Assembly: GCA_030435675.1 (NCBI GenBank)
Contig: CM059621.1
Location: 13,640,001-13,704,000, forward strand
Source of the DNA: Steinernema hermaphroditum
Lineage: Eukaryota; Nematoda; Chromadorea; Rhabditida; Steinernematidae
DNA: 64,000 bases
Direction of reading: 5' to 3'
The notes below the pieces were generated by a model that worked only from the letters and a program-made list of their open reading frames with translations, was not told the origin of the DNA and did no database searches. A program made the translations under genes and the position numbers. Positions 47,072 to 58,739 of the stretch are shown in pieces (the stretch's first letter is position 1; every line of letters begins with the position of its first letter).

Positions 47072-47985
47072 TCCACTTCCTGCACGCGCCATTCACGCGG
47101 AACACGTTTGCCCGGAACCACTTTCGAAAAACGCCGTCTTCCACGCGTCGTCCCCGTCTGCCGGCCACGGTGCTCCTCGATAAGAAGCGCCGGCGACGGT
47201 ATCGATCGACGCAAAAACGGTCGACCGGGCGACGGGTCAAAGTGTAAATAAACGCGCGGCACCGAGGTCACAGAGACTGATTAGCGCGATTGGGGGGTGT
47301 CCAGAGATGTGTAGTGCTTAGGCAGCCAGATGCGAGACAACTAGTCGTGCCGGAATCGAATATTCGCAGATAAATCCGTGTTTTTCGGCAGATTAGGGAA
47401 CATGCGAAGGGTCGAGGTCGCCACGATCGAGCAAAATAAACACACTTCTACAGGTGGTAATCGCCAAAATCACAAGGGTCTCTCAAGAGAAGGGCGGAGA
47501 GAATCCAGAGGATGAGTCAGGTAGTGACTGATAGGACACCTTGGTGGTATTGAAATGGTAGGAAGTGCAGATGACAAAAGTGCATCATCCAGAAATAGAA
47601 CTATGATGTGGTTATCGCAAACAAACCGCAGACCATCGCTGTTTTGAGTTTTCGTTTTCCTTCAAAGTTGAATGACAGTGAAATAAAATACCGTCATCGT
47701 CCATGAGAACCAGTGCTAGTGGCCTAAAACTGATCTCACGTCTATAAAAAATATTTTTTTTTTGTCTGGACATCTATTTTTAGAAATGAACTTGGCCTTC
47801 TCCAAATAATATAATGCCTAGATAAACTCATTTTTACGGCAAACATCCAAACATTTCAATATGTGAATATGCCCATCCACGAGCAATGAATTAAAATCCA
47901 AAATCTTGTTGCTCATCAAACACCTGTATCCGAATCCAATAAACTGGCGCTTTCCAGTACATTTACGGTCCACGGTCCACCCTAT
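47072..47985. other. Intergenic; promoter side of the propeller gene
   Basis: The first 200 bp is GC-rich and probably promoter of the minus-strand gene. The remainder is AT-rich with nothing supported. Confidence 0.4.
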
Positions 47986-48005
47986 AGAATTTGAATTTGA
48001 ATTTT
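47986..48005 (-). repeat. AAATTC-type 3' tail of the RTE element
   Basis: GAATTTGAATTTGAATTTTA on the plus strand marks the 3' terminus. Short tandem tails instead of poly(A) are characteristic of RTE elements. Confidence 0.75.
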
Positions 48006-48353
48006 ATTTGCAATATCTTAAGCTTACGCAAAGTTGCACCCGCATATAATCACCAATCGAGTATGTGGGACCTCATTCACGCTCGGCTTCTCCTAGGCGT
48101 CACGGCTTCAAGTCTCGGGCATCGGAAGATGTTGATGTTGGCACAACACCAGCTTCAGTTTTCTTCATCTGGCTTGTTCTTTTGTCCAGTCCAGGCACTG
48201 CCGCTGGAAGCCATCAGAACTTCAGCCTTATTAGTGTCCCCTATGTGAAGTCAGTGGTGAGTGACCAAGACCTACTGAACAGTCACGGGTGGCCTCACCT
48301 AGCCGCGGAGACGGTCACCTTCGAAAGAATCGTTGGCTCAGCCAGGAGGAGCG

Positions 48354-51230
48354 TTAGAGCGATTGGTTTCCCCTGCGGCACCAAGATGAGATCGACTCAC
48401 TTCTCGCCGCAGCCTGCCAGCGCTGGGTTCCTATGGTCTTCACGATGTCATCTCTCCAACGTATTCTCGGTCTTCCTAGCGGCCGCTTTGTTGGTGGTCT
48501 CCATTCTGAAATCAAAGTAGACCATTTATCGCGATTCACAGGGCGGTTCGCCATGTTCCAGGCAAACTTCCATTTCCTCTTCGTTGCTTCCTCGTTGACG
48601 TCTTTCACCTTTGTTACTCCTCGGATCCATTCATTTGTTTTCCGGTCTAAATGTCTTACTCCGAGTATCCTTCGTTCCATCCTCCTTTGTGCTGCCGCTA
48701 GTCTCTTTTTCATATATTTGGTCAAAGCCCAGGTTTCTGAACCGTAAATCATCGCCGGGAGGATGCACATATCGAACAATCTTCTCTTCCACTTCATTTC
48801 CACTGATGACGATGTCAAGAAGACTCTGTGTTGTCGAAAGGCATTCCATCCCGAACTTATTCGACGGTTGGTCTCTTTTCTACTGTTGCGGATCAGTTGG
48901 ATTTCTTGCCCTAAATAAACAAAGCTTTCGACGTGTTCCAAACTCACACCATTCAGGCGGATGTCGAGTTCCTCCTGTGCCATGATTTTGGTCTTTGCCT
49001 CGTTGATCTTCAATCCAAACTTTCGGGATTCTTCGCTGAGCTCGTTTATCATTTTCTGAAGCTCATCCTGCGAGTTGGCGATGAGTGCAATGTCGTCGGC
49101 AAATCGGAGGTTGTTCAGTCTTTTTCCGTTGATGTTTATGCCGTATTCATCCCATCTCAACCTTCTGAAGACGCTTTCCAGTGTTGCGGTGAACAATTTG
49201 GGGCTTATAACATCGCCTTGACGGACTCCTCGGCGGATGTTGATTTGCACTAGGTCTTCTCCTATTCGGATATGAGACTTGGCATCGCGGTAGATCCTTC
49301 GCATAATTGCCACAATTTGAGCAGGGACGCCCTGTTCTTGTAGAGCGGTCCATACTGCGTTAACCTCTACCGAATCGAACGCTTTTTCGTAATCTACAAA
49401 CGCAATACACAAGGGGACTCGGTACTCACGTGAGCGCTCGAATAGCTCGTTTATTGCGTGTAGATGGTCCGTGGTTGAGTAATTTTTCCGGAAGCCGGCT
49501 TGCTCCTCCTCCTGTGCTTCATCTAATATCTTTTCGATTCGCTGGTTGATGACTTTGGTGAACAGTTTGTAGATCGCCGAGAGCAGTGATATAGGGCGAT
49601 AGTTTTTGATTTGCAGAGCGTCTCCTTTCTTGTGGATGAGTATTGTTGTCGAATCTGCCATCGTTTTTGGGATCTCGCAGCGACGGATGCATCTATTGAA
49701 GAGCTCCGTCAGCATCGGAAGCAGATCTTTCTTGGCGAGCTTCAACATGTCCACAGTAATTTTGTCGACCCCGGGGCTTTTTCCGTTCTTCAATTGGGTT
49801 AAAGCCTCTTCAACCTCTGCTTGTAGAATCACCGGGAAATCTTCTGTAGTCGTCGTTTCTCTGTAATTAAAGCTTACCGATTGTGCATATAAGTCGTCAT
49901 AGAATGTCTTGATGGCTCGGTGTATATCTCTCTTACTCGTACAGAGGGTACCATCCTTATCAAGAACATGCGTTATTCTTCTTCTTCCGGTTGCCACTTT
50001 TTCTCGGATCTTTCGCAGTCCTTGCGAGGCTTGGATCGCTTCTTCCACCAGCTGTCGGTGGTGGTTCGTGATGTCTTTTCTGATTTCTCTGCGGACCATC
50101 TTGCTGAATTCAGTGAAAGCTATTCTATCAGTAAGCGAGTCTTGAGTTCGTCGTAAGTGATGCCTTTCGCGGAGGAGCGCTTTGGTCGCCTCTGTGAGTC
50201 GTTTCTCTTGGGGGACAGGCTCCTTGGCAACTTCAGCGGCATAGCGGAGAATTTCGACTATTTCTTCGTAGTTGACTGGGTTTCTGGATGCTGTCTGAGA
50301 GGCCACAGCTGCCTGGAAAATATCACGTTTGAGGCGATACTTACTCTTAGGATTTTGCCGATTGGGTCTTCCCGAGGCTGATCGTTCGAGCTCCATTACA
50401 GCACGAAGAAGTCGATGGTCCGATCCGGCATAATGTCTACCGAGGACGACTGACGACTTGAATCGAATGTTCTTCCGAGCCAGGATGTAATCTATACAGT
50501 TTTTTGTACGTCTGTCCGGTGAGATCCAAGTCCATCTTCGTCCTATGCGAGTTTTGAAGAACGAATTAACGGACCGCAGGTTGTATTCAGCGCACATCTC
50601 TACGAGGAGCTGACCGCGGTTGTTTCTTTCTCCGTAACCGTATTCTCCTAGAACGTTATCATCCATAAAATCCCTTTTACCCATTTTTGAGTTGAAGTCT
50701 CCGAGGAGAATTGGGCATGTCGCTGCTTCTAGTTGATCTCTTAGCGTTTCAAGTAGTATTTCGAATTCGACTTCCTCTTCGACCTCGTCATTGTCGGCAG
50801 TAGTTGTTCTGGCGGACGATGGAGGCGCATACACTGCAAAGAACTGTAGCTGCTTCCTTCCAAACCTCATATCTAATGCAGAGATTCTGTCGTTAATCCT
50901 TCGGAACTGTGTGACGTTGTTCTGATAGCGCTTGCGGACGAGGAATCCGGTACCGGATGCTCCTGAGCTGTCTTCGGGTCCGGCGAAGTATAGGTCGAAG
51001 TCCGAGTCATGTAGTTCTAAAGCGCCGGTTCCTTTCCACCTGAATTCAGTAAGGGCGAGTATGTCAACGCGTACTCCTTCCAGGTCATATTGAAGCTCGA
51101 GAAGTCTCTCCAGGGTTGCAAGACGCCTGACATTGAGGGTGCCTACAACTAGTTGGTGATTAAGGGTGGAACGTACTTGTCTTTGCTTTTCCAGGGCTTC
51201 TAAGACAAGGAGGTCTCGTTTTCTTCCGGT
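48354..51230 (-). CDS. APE endonuclease-reverse transcriptase polyprotein
   Basis: The frame is open for 958 codons from after a TAA at 51231-51233 to the stop at 48354. The first in-frame ATG (50870) lies inside the endonuclease domain, so translation must start upstream, by a non-AUG start or a lost ATG. N-terminal APE endonuclease motifs are GTLNVRRL, LTEFRW, ILLGDFNSKMG and GSDHRLL. RT motifs are YRPISLLSAIYKLF, AFVDYEKAFDSV, GVRQGDVISPKLF, the catalytic FADD, and ESFVYLGQEI. The C-terminus has RRILGVRHLDRKTNEWI and RPLGRPRIRWRDD. All catalytic residues that I can check are present and there is no internal stop. By family, it nicks the target and primes reverse transcription there. Confidence 0.9.
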   Translation of the reverse strand, partial: TGRKRDLLVLEALEKQRQVRSTLNHQLVVGTLNVRRLATLERLLELQYDLEGVRVDILALTEFRWKGTGALELHDSDFDLYFAGPEDSSGASGTGFLVRKRYQNNVTQFRRINDRISALDMRFGRKQLQFFAVYAPPSSARTTTADNDEVEEEVEFEILLETLRDQLEAATCPILLGDFNSKMGKRDFMDDNVLGEYGYGERNNRGQLLVEMCAEYNLRSVNSFFKTRIGRRWTWISPDRRTKNCIDYILARKNIRFKSSVVLGRHYAGSDHRLLRAVMELERSASGRPNRQNPKSKYRLKRDIFQAAVASQTASRNPVNYEEIVEILRYAAEVAKEPVPQEKRLTEATKALLRERHHLRRTQDSLTDRIAFTEFSKMVRREIRKDITNHHRQLVEEAIQASQGLRKIREKVATGRRRITHVLDKDGTLCTSKRDIHRAIKTFYDDLYAQSVSFNYRETTTTEDFPVILQAEVEEALTQLKNGKSPGVDKITVDMLKLAKKDLLPMLTELFNRCIRRCEIPKTMADSTTILIHKKGDALQIKNYRPISLLSAIYKLFTKVINQRIEKILDEAQEEEQAGFRKNYSTTDHLHAINELFERSREYRVPLCIAFVDYEKAFDSVEVNAVWTALQEQGVPAQIVAIMRRIYRDAKSHIRIGEDLVQINIRRGVRQGDVISPKLFTATLESVFRRLRWDEYGININGKRLNNLRFADDIALIANSQDELQKMINELSEESRKFGLKINEAKTKIMAQEELDIRLNGVSLEHVESFVYLGQEIQLIRNSRKETNRRISSGWNAFRQHRVFLTSSSVEMKWKRRLFDMCILPAMIYGSETWALTKYMKKRLAAAQRRMERRILGVRHLDRKTNEWIRGVTKVKDVNEEATKRKWKFAWNMANRPVNRDKWSTLISEWRPPTKRPLGRPRIRWRDDIVKTIGTQRWQAAARSESISSWCRRGNQSL

Positions 51231-51399
51231 TTACGGACGCAAAAAACGACCGGTCAGCAGTTGGCGGCTAGGCAGACGTGAGACCGGGCGGAGAGCGATC
51301 GCACCACACGACCGCTCGCTAGCGACCGCTATCCTATCCGGCCCCAGCCAGCAGCTCCTCCGACTCTTCGTAATGGTAATCGGTGAGTTCACTGTCTTA

Positions 51400-54300
51400 A
51401 ACCGCGAACTAAACGCATGCCAGAAGGACGCCTACGTCATGGCTCACTTTGGATCTCCTCGAGACCCCTTCCTCCCAGGATCGTTTTTATTTTCGGAGTA
51501 AAGCTCTGCGAGAAGCCGATTCTCGTCTTCGGTAAAGGGAGCACTACGAACGGGAGAGCTTATGACTATGTTTATAATAGCCGTGACGAAAAACCCTAAC
51601 TTAAAACACAGTTATATATAAAAATGACTAAAAACGCGCAAAATAACCACGAACTGTGGAGATCGAAAATGACGATGTGAAACATTCCTCGTTTATTGAA
51701 TACGGTACAGAACATGGATATGGATGAAACATGAATGGGTGGAAATCAGCGGTCATCTGCAATAAAATGCAAAAATATGTAAATTTTCATAATTTTCCGA
51801 AGTATAGCTCACAGAACCACACTTTCCATTTTTCAAACTCATCCACACATTCCATTCTTTATCTTCAATCTTATAGGAAGAAGGAAGGAACTGTGCAGAA
51901 ATGCTTTAAAAATTATAAATTCATGCTGGCATGTTGAGCTCATGAAAGGACTTGTTGACCATGACCAGGAAGAGAGTAATCCACTGTTCACGATGACATA
52001 TTCACCGTGATCGCTGTTCAAAGACAGCTTTATCAAGTTCTTCAAAACCTTCTCGTCGCCTCTTGTACACCTTTTTCGTGCACGGAGTCTAATCTCCTGG
52101 AAAGCTACCAATAGCAAAGTCTCAAAGAAGCACCATCATTACATTTGAAATCAGTGAATGAATAAATATGAATGTCTATCGAGAAAACGTAAAAAAAAAC
52201 GGAAGATAACCTCTATTTAGTGAACTGAAAATTTCGGAAAATAACCGCCTAGATCGCCGAAAGCTTCTATGAGCAAAGAAGGAGTACGATTGGCCTAAGG
52301 CGATCGAGCGACGTAGAAGCTCCGCGCCCAGTAAACGTGGCTCTAAAACGGTGTTTCTTGCATTCCGCACGAACACCTGCTCAGCGCAAAGATCAAGCGA
52401 TTAATCAAGACTAATGCGAACGCTCGCATCCTATAATTATATGAAAAACCACTCAGGATATTAAATCATAGGTCCCAAATGCATGCAGGATGTAGAGTGA
52501 ATTCCACAATTCAGTTCACAGTTCCTATCGTCACTTCAAGAAAAGGAAAATTGGTAAAGTCGTAAAGTCGGTGGGAAACATAAGAAAATTGCGTGAAAAT
52601 GAACGTACCATTTCATGGACAGAGCGTACCAAAATATTTAAGACAGCAGTTCAACAATCGTATTAGTATTTGAAAATCATTTCCATTTACTGCGTGATTT
52701 GTTGCTCAAAAATGCGCATATAATAGTGCCGTGAAGATGAAGGACATAAAAATAAGGAGCGAAATTAAAACTTAGTCAAATCTGTTGTTTTGAAATATCT
52801 GTCCGTACTATTTTAAGGTTTTTGGAAGCAGAAATTCAAGAGCTCCCAACAACAGCCTTCCATCACAAAAGAACCACCATATTCTACCCTCCCTTGAGGC
52901 TATCCCCAAAGTTCTCCCTCAAACACAAGAATAAAACAAATCTCCTCAGTTCATGTCAGCTCTTGCCTGTGGCGACGATTTAATTAGCGTTCGTGCCGCC
53001 CTATGCAGACAGCGAGGAAGTAGTTGTCTGCAGACGCAAATCAATTCCCCATGCAACACACGTCTCGTAGCAACACGGAGGGCCGTTGGCTCTGCAAAAA
53101 GATGTCGAAGAAGGGAACGCTAACGGAGATAATTAATTCGTCGGCGGAGAGGAAGGTCGGCCACAAAACGCTCGATCGACAATCGACGCGCTCTGAGTGA
53201 AAATCGAAATAAAATATTGACGAAGGGAAGATGTCGACGGTGACGGGCCGGGCGCCGACGCGAAGGTGACGCACCAGAGATCGAGGAAGACGTTGCGAAA
53301 TCTGGGCCCGGGAGTGGAGTTTGAGTTGCCGTGGAATTGGCTATTCAGCCGGAAGTGTGACTTTGGTTAAAATGCATTGGTCCGAAGCGCCATGAAAAAA
53401 ACCAAAAATCTTAAGAATTCGGTATTTGCAAAATGTCTATAAAAATTCGTCAAATGAAGTGACGAAATCAGACGAAATTGGAAAAATCTAAAACAGAAAT
53501 AACTGGAGGAAACAGGAGAAATAGCATATTTTAAGCCAAAATACCGACAATTTCAGATTTTATAGCCGAGACGCAATGACATACGAAATGACAAAATTTC
53601 GACAGGGTCCCGGCACGATTGCGGGCGACCGTTCTCACAACGAACTCTCGATGATTAAGCTTTCGCATGGAATCGGTTCAAGAACGTCATTTCCTAACGA
53701 TCGTGTGGGAAACCCGAAAAGTCCGTTTTTTCTGTTCACTTCTAGGTCATTTCCTTGAGCGTGCTTTTCCCTTTGAGACCCCATCCCGTCATTCAGACAC
53801 CATTTCCATTCCTCTTACTCAGGCGGTTAAAGGAGGAAATTCCACTCAAGACTCGTTCCGACCAAGCAAGAGTCAAGGAACGTCAAAATTTTGTCATAAA
53901 GATCTACGGAACACTCCGAAAATTAGCTTTCATTCAAAATAAGTTTCTAAGCGTGAATTCCATAATATCACAGAAATAAGATATGTTCTCCAAAAATAAA
54001 AATTAATAGAAACCTACTATTTGAGCACAAACACAGTTGTTCTATAACGAAGCTAAATCTAATCTCTAATGGTGTCTAATCAGACTAGATGCCGGGATAA
54101 GTCTACTAGCCAACACAAACTATCTAGATTCTAAACATTAGGTAAAATCTGAATCCCTACTAGTGTACGGAAACCGGGACCAAAAATTGCTTTAAAATAA
54201 AATGGAACTGATAATAAGTGCAGAGAAGAAGTAAAAGGAAACTCATAGATACTTTTAGAGTTATTGATAGTTCTGTCATCACATCACTTGAGATTATAGA

Positions 54301-57150
54301 TCATCTAAGAGTATGAACTGAAAGAGCAAATCAAGGAAAAGATTCACCGAGTGACATCAAGACTTTTTTTGTTTCTGTCAACAGGCGCGAGACGAAGTGA
54401 ACGTTGCTATTATACCAAAATCATATCAAAGCTACTGTTTTAATAGAGGATGTAAAGGTTATAACCATAGATGGAAATAAAAGATAAACTTAAATAAGAA
54501 ACGAAAGGTACAATTTTAAGCATATTCTTAAGGCAGGTCTGCACAACGGAAACTGCGGAGTTTATCTTAGATGGTCAGTGGCCACTGTACACGGTGATTC
54601 TCCTTCTGTCTTCCCGTCATAGATATTTTCAACGAGCGAAATCAAGATTAAAGAAGCGTCGCGCTAAGATGCAAAAATAAGTGTGCTTTTGTTGTCCAAA
54701 CCTGCGTTAAGTCTAGTTTGATTTAGTCAGTGATACCAGGCTGGAGGTGCACGAAACGAGGCTAAATTCAGAGTTCTGAACTTTTAAAGGGATTTTCTCG
54801 TGATTTTCGAAATAGTGATCACATTCTGGGGACGTTCCAAAAACAGTACATAGTTCAAATCAAGAAGCATCAGAGAGTACAGGACCTAAGTCAAACTGAA
54901 GGATCACCAAAAATATTACCGCACGCATTTAGGAGAGTTCGCGTTTTGTATGGCTAAAGATCGGGAATAACAAAAAGTTGTTTTGACAACATGTTCATAA
55001 CAATATTTGTGGAATAAAATGCTAATGTTCGCTCTACGACCACAAACGTACCGCTCCCGTTCCACTGAATCGAAGTTGGCCGCCTCTCGCAGATCTGAAA
55101 AACAGAATCGATATGTTCCGCTTTCGCTCGCTCGCTCAAAAACGGCCGCGAACCGCACGAAGACGACCTTCGATCTTCGAGACGATCGCAACGGTCGCCA
55201 TCGGAGATCGGGGAAAAGCGACGGACAGATGTCCAAACAGTGGTCGCGCAGCGAAACTGAAATCGCTGTCGGAATCAAGAGTGATTAACAAGTAGGCACG
55301 GGCACAAAGAGGGTGAATCAGCGACGAAATTCGAAAATGCCGACGGGACTGGTTGGACGGCCGGAACGATCCACTCTTTAATGCGACATTTAGGGGCGCG
55401 GTAATGGCACAGAAAAGGAATATGTGTGGGCAACAACGGGGACCAAATGGGGTTGTTAAATATGATCGAAACGGGTTTTTGTCCGAACGCGGAATGTAAC
55501 AGTGCAAAGGTGGACGGTATGGAAGTTGAAGAATAACAGATCGTTTGAGAGAGAACAAGCAGAACGAAGCGACAAGTCAGTATCCCCTTTGGAAAGCGAG
55601 AACCTGTATGAACCATGGACCATCCATTGGATTCTTAGCAAGACAGTTTCCATCGATCCATATTCTTGCACCAGAAAGACAGCTCCCGAACCAAAAATTT
55701 TCGATTGAACTAGCTTCGTCAAGGTCCAGCACAATCAAAAAATTCGACCGAAACAAAAAAGTTCAGCATTCTCGTGTTCGACCAGATAACAACTCCACTT
55801 CTTTGATACAGGCTCTGCCTCAGGTTGTCGCTTTCGATTTTTGAGTTTAACTTTATGTGACATTCAGGAATGTAAGTTTTACACAGAAGTCGTGTATCGG
55901 ACCACGTTTTCCAGGTACCCAAACATCAACATTATTGGAGCATGAGCGGTAGATCATGAGCTGAATGCGATTGTTTCTGTGTCTCACCATGTGAGTAATG
56001 ACTCATAACCTAACCAAGGAAATCACTCAGGATATACAGTGCTCATGCAGGACAAGCAAAACAAGCAAAAATTCAAGCATTTCCGTTTCAGCAGGTACGA
56101 CTACGAATGAAAAACAACATAAAAGTGCAAAAACATGAATGTTCGGAACGCCCCGGCTACAAGAAGTTGGACAGTTGTTTGCTATGAATCCAAAATCCTA
56201 TGAGTCATCTTCAGTCAGCAGTTTGTGTATTCTTCTTTTTTTTAATTGTAGTTGCCCTAAGACCTGCCCTAACCTCCATCGTCATAGTGTCCAAAACACG
56301 ATGGTAAACACATCTTTCAATGTGGAATTGGCGCTTTAGTAGTAAAGAAAACAAGGTTATTTTGTGACCAAGAAAAAGGCCGAAAAAATGCCCAATTAAG
56401 TCTATTGGAAAAATTGGAATTGGAAGAAACTCCGTCCATGAATACGATTTGGAAGAGTATGCAGTATAGTCAACCATAAAGATAGTCAAGCTCCAAATGC
56501 TGTGACAAAAATGTCGAAAAATACGACCAGAGAGTCAATAGTTGAGATTAGTCATTGCCACACAATTCTTACAGCCCAAACAAAACGCACTATTCCTCTC
56601 GGAGCCTTAAGAGACCAGCATCACGTCATACACTCCAAAAAGCAGTGGAAAACACGCGCCTCAACTGAAGGCATACATTGTTCGGTGAACAGTACCGGAA
56701 AAGGAATGTTTGTGCAGTCCATGTGAGGCTCCACTGCGTCGCCACCCACACGACTGCCCACCACAAATGTCAACAACACCCTCCACGACGATCAAACATC
56801 CCGAGTAAATTTTTATTTTACGAAAAGGGTTCTTTATCGCCGTCTCCCACATCGTGTGCCGATTACAAAGGGACTCGTAAATCGAAAAATTAACATTTTA
56901 CGCCGGGAAGAGATAAGACGGCGAAAGAAAAAGAGCGAAAAACAACTTAACGCCGTCGTGCACAGGCAAACATCTTCCCCAAACATCGCCTGATGGGCGC
57001 TTCTAATGAGGGGATTCATCGACGACGTCGCCAGCTTTGATCGCCTACATTTTTCTTTTGCAAATAACGTCAACGGCCCGGTAGAGAGAAAGCGACGTTT
57101 CCGCCGCTTTTTGGCATTTAATCTTTGATTGATCAAAAGAGAAAACAAAA
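51400..57150. other. Long gene-free stretch
   Basis: I found no splice-consistent protein gene in 5.7 kb. Composition is AT-rich with GC/CpG-rich islands at about 52230-52440, 52960-53340 and 55020-55420, rich in TAATTA and ATCGAT type motifs. Such a pattern fits distal regulatory or intronic DNA of a gene outside the window, but no direct evidence shows this. Confidence 0.4.
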
Positions 57151-57155
57151 ACTCT

Positions 57156-57228
57156 CGACCTCGGCAGGATTCGAACCTGCAATCTTCGGTTCCGTAGACC
57201 GACGCGTTATCCATTGCGCCACGAGGCC
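57156..57228 (-). tRNA. tRNA-Arg(ACG), copy 1
   Basis: 73-nt cloverleaf with no intron. On the minus strand the acceptor stem GGCCTCG pairs with CGAGGTC (one G-U). The anticodon stem CGGT/ACCG carries loop CTACGGA with anticodon ACG, read as arginine (A34 to inosine expected). The T-arm is CAGGTTCGAATCCTG. A TTTTT terminator follows immediately (GAGAGTTTTTG). Confidence 0.95.
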
Positions 57229-57746
57229 ACATCAGCCGCAATGGAAGTGAACGCTTACGTGCCCCATCTCAAAATAAGAAACCATCCGCAGTTCGTCCTT
57301 TCGTTCCGCAGATCACTGCGCTCTCTGGTCAGTGAAGAAAAGCGCGACGGGGAATCAAACATCGCGCGATCTTCAATGTCGTTCACATAAAATCGCCACG
57401 AAAAAGTGAATCACCAGATGCCTCCGCTTCTTTCGCACAGTGTTTCTAAACCGCACGTTTGGAAAGGCCCGATAGCGAGTGGTATAATTAGCGTCGCGGG
57501 TTGGCCCAGACGGGCACCTGTTTCTAATTGGACTACACGCAAACGCAATGGCACTTAGTCGCGCAGGAGTAGGGCAGCAGCCGACGAAAACGGGCATCAG
57601 AGATTGGGAAAGATGATGGGCCCGGCGTAGTCCCTAAACATCGAATGCAATTAATCGTCGGCGCATGGCGCAGCGCCGAAAAATGAAGCAATTTGCAGCT
57701 GCACGCAGAAAAGTGCCAAAAAGGAATGTTGCGAAAAAGAGTGTTT

Positions 57747-57819
57747 CGACCTCGGCAGGATTCGAACCTGCAATCTTCGGTTCCGTAGACCGACGCGTTA
57801 TCCATTGCGCCACGAGGCC
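57747..57819 (-). tRNA. tRNA-Arg(ACG), copy 2
   Basis: Identical 73-nt sequence to copy 1, same strand, 518 bp away. Flanks are unrelated. A run of T's (ACTCTTTTTC) lies just downstream, so it should be transcribed by RNA polymerase III. Confidence 0.95.
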
Positions 57820-57828
57820 AGTGGGTGG

Positions 57829-58660
57829 AACGCACCCACAAGTTAGTTAACTACTAGCGATCAAGCTGACGATGCTTCGATAAGTTGTCGCCTGACCGTT
57901 TACGACAAAGTGCCCGGTTGTAGTGCGTGCGTGCACGTGACCCTACTGTCAGAAGACCGCAAAGGACTTAAGGAGGCGTGATGGTGGGGACGGAATTATT
58001 AGTGGAACGTCAGATTCGGACAAATAGCAGCCAAAACAGCTGACGAGATCGGAAATGACGGCGATCGGAGAGCGATCATGTGACGCGGCGGTGTGAATAC
58101 ATGAATACGAAGGAGAGGGCGCCCGCCGTGCTCGCAGAAGATCAAAAAGCAGTCGACAAAGGGAGGATCGACCTCTCGACTTCAAGGTTTTTGCACCGAA
58201 TCGTACACTTACAGTAGGATCATCGGTCATCCTCCTCACGTTTCAACTGCACTTTTACGTGTGAACCGACAAAATACCGTTGGACAAACAGATGACGCGA
58301 TGGCTCGTCACTGCGCCAGCGCGATTCAGATAAACAGCTCGACGGCTAGATCACCCAATTTCAAAAGACGCGGGGACGGGAACGGCGGACAACAGGGTGG
58401 GAAAGTGCTGGGAGACGGAAAACAATGGGTTCACAAGAGTTTGTAGCTGTTTTCGCGCCTAGATGATTAACGAACTTGTAAATATAGTTGAAAACATCGA
58501 AAATATGACCTTCAATCGATCAGAGATGGTGGCGTGGGAATGCGTCAGTGAAGTTTCAAAAAACGGTTAATTCCAAGACGTCTGTCGGTGCAGTCAAAAC
58601 ATATATATTGGATAAGGAAGCCGCGAGAAAGGGCATTTGGTGAATTAGTCAGGCCGCAAC
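57829..58660. other. Spacer between tRNA copies 2 and 3
   Basis: Mixed composition, with no supported gene. Open frames on both strands have no splice or domain support. Confidence 0.4.
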
Positions 58661-58666
58661 ACCGCA

Positions 58667-58739
58667 GGCCTCGTGGCGCAATGGATAACGCGTCGGTCTA
58701 CGGAACCGAAGATTGCAGGTTCGAATCCTGCCGAGGTCG
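58667..58739 (+). tRNA. tRNA-Arg(ACG), copy 3
   Basis: Same 73-nt gene on the opposite strand, 847 bp from copy 2. Box A (TGGCGCAATGG) and box B (GGTTCGAATCC) are intact. ATATTTTTAG follows as terminator. Confidence 0.95.

Larger units (their letters stand above)
47986..51230 (-). mobile_element. RTE-clade non-LTR retrotransposon, apparently intact
   Basis: The element runs on the minus strand. It comprises one long endonuclease-reverse transcriptase frame, an untranslated 3' region of about 350 bp, and a terminal run of AAATTC-type repeats (47986-48005 on the plus strand), which is typical of RTE elements. The 5' limit is not determined and may extend past 51400. I could not define a target-site duplication. 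Confidence 0.85.
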
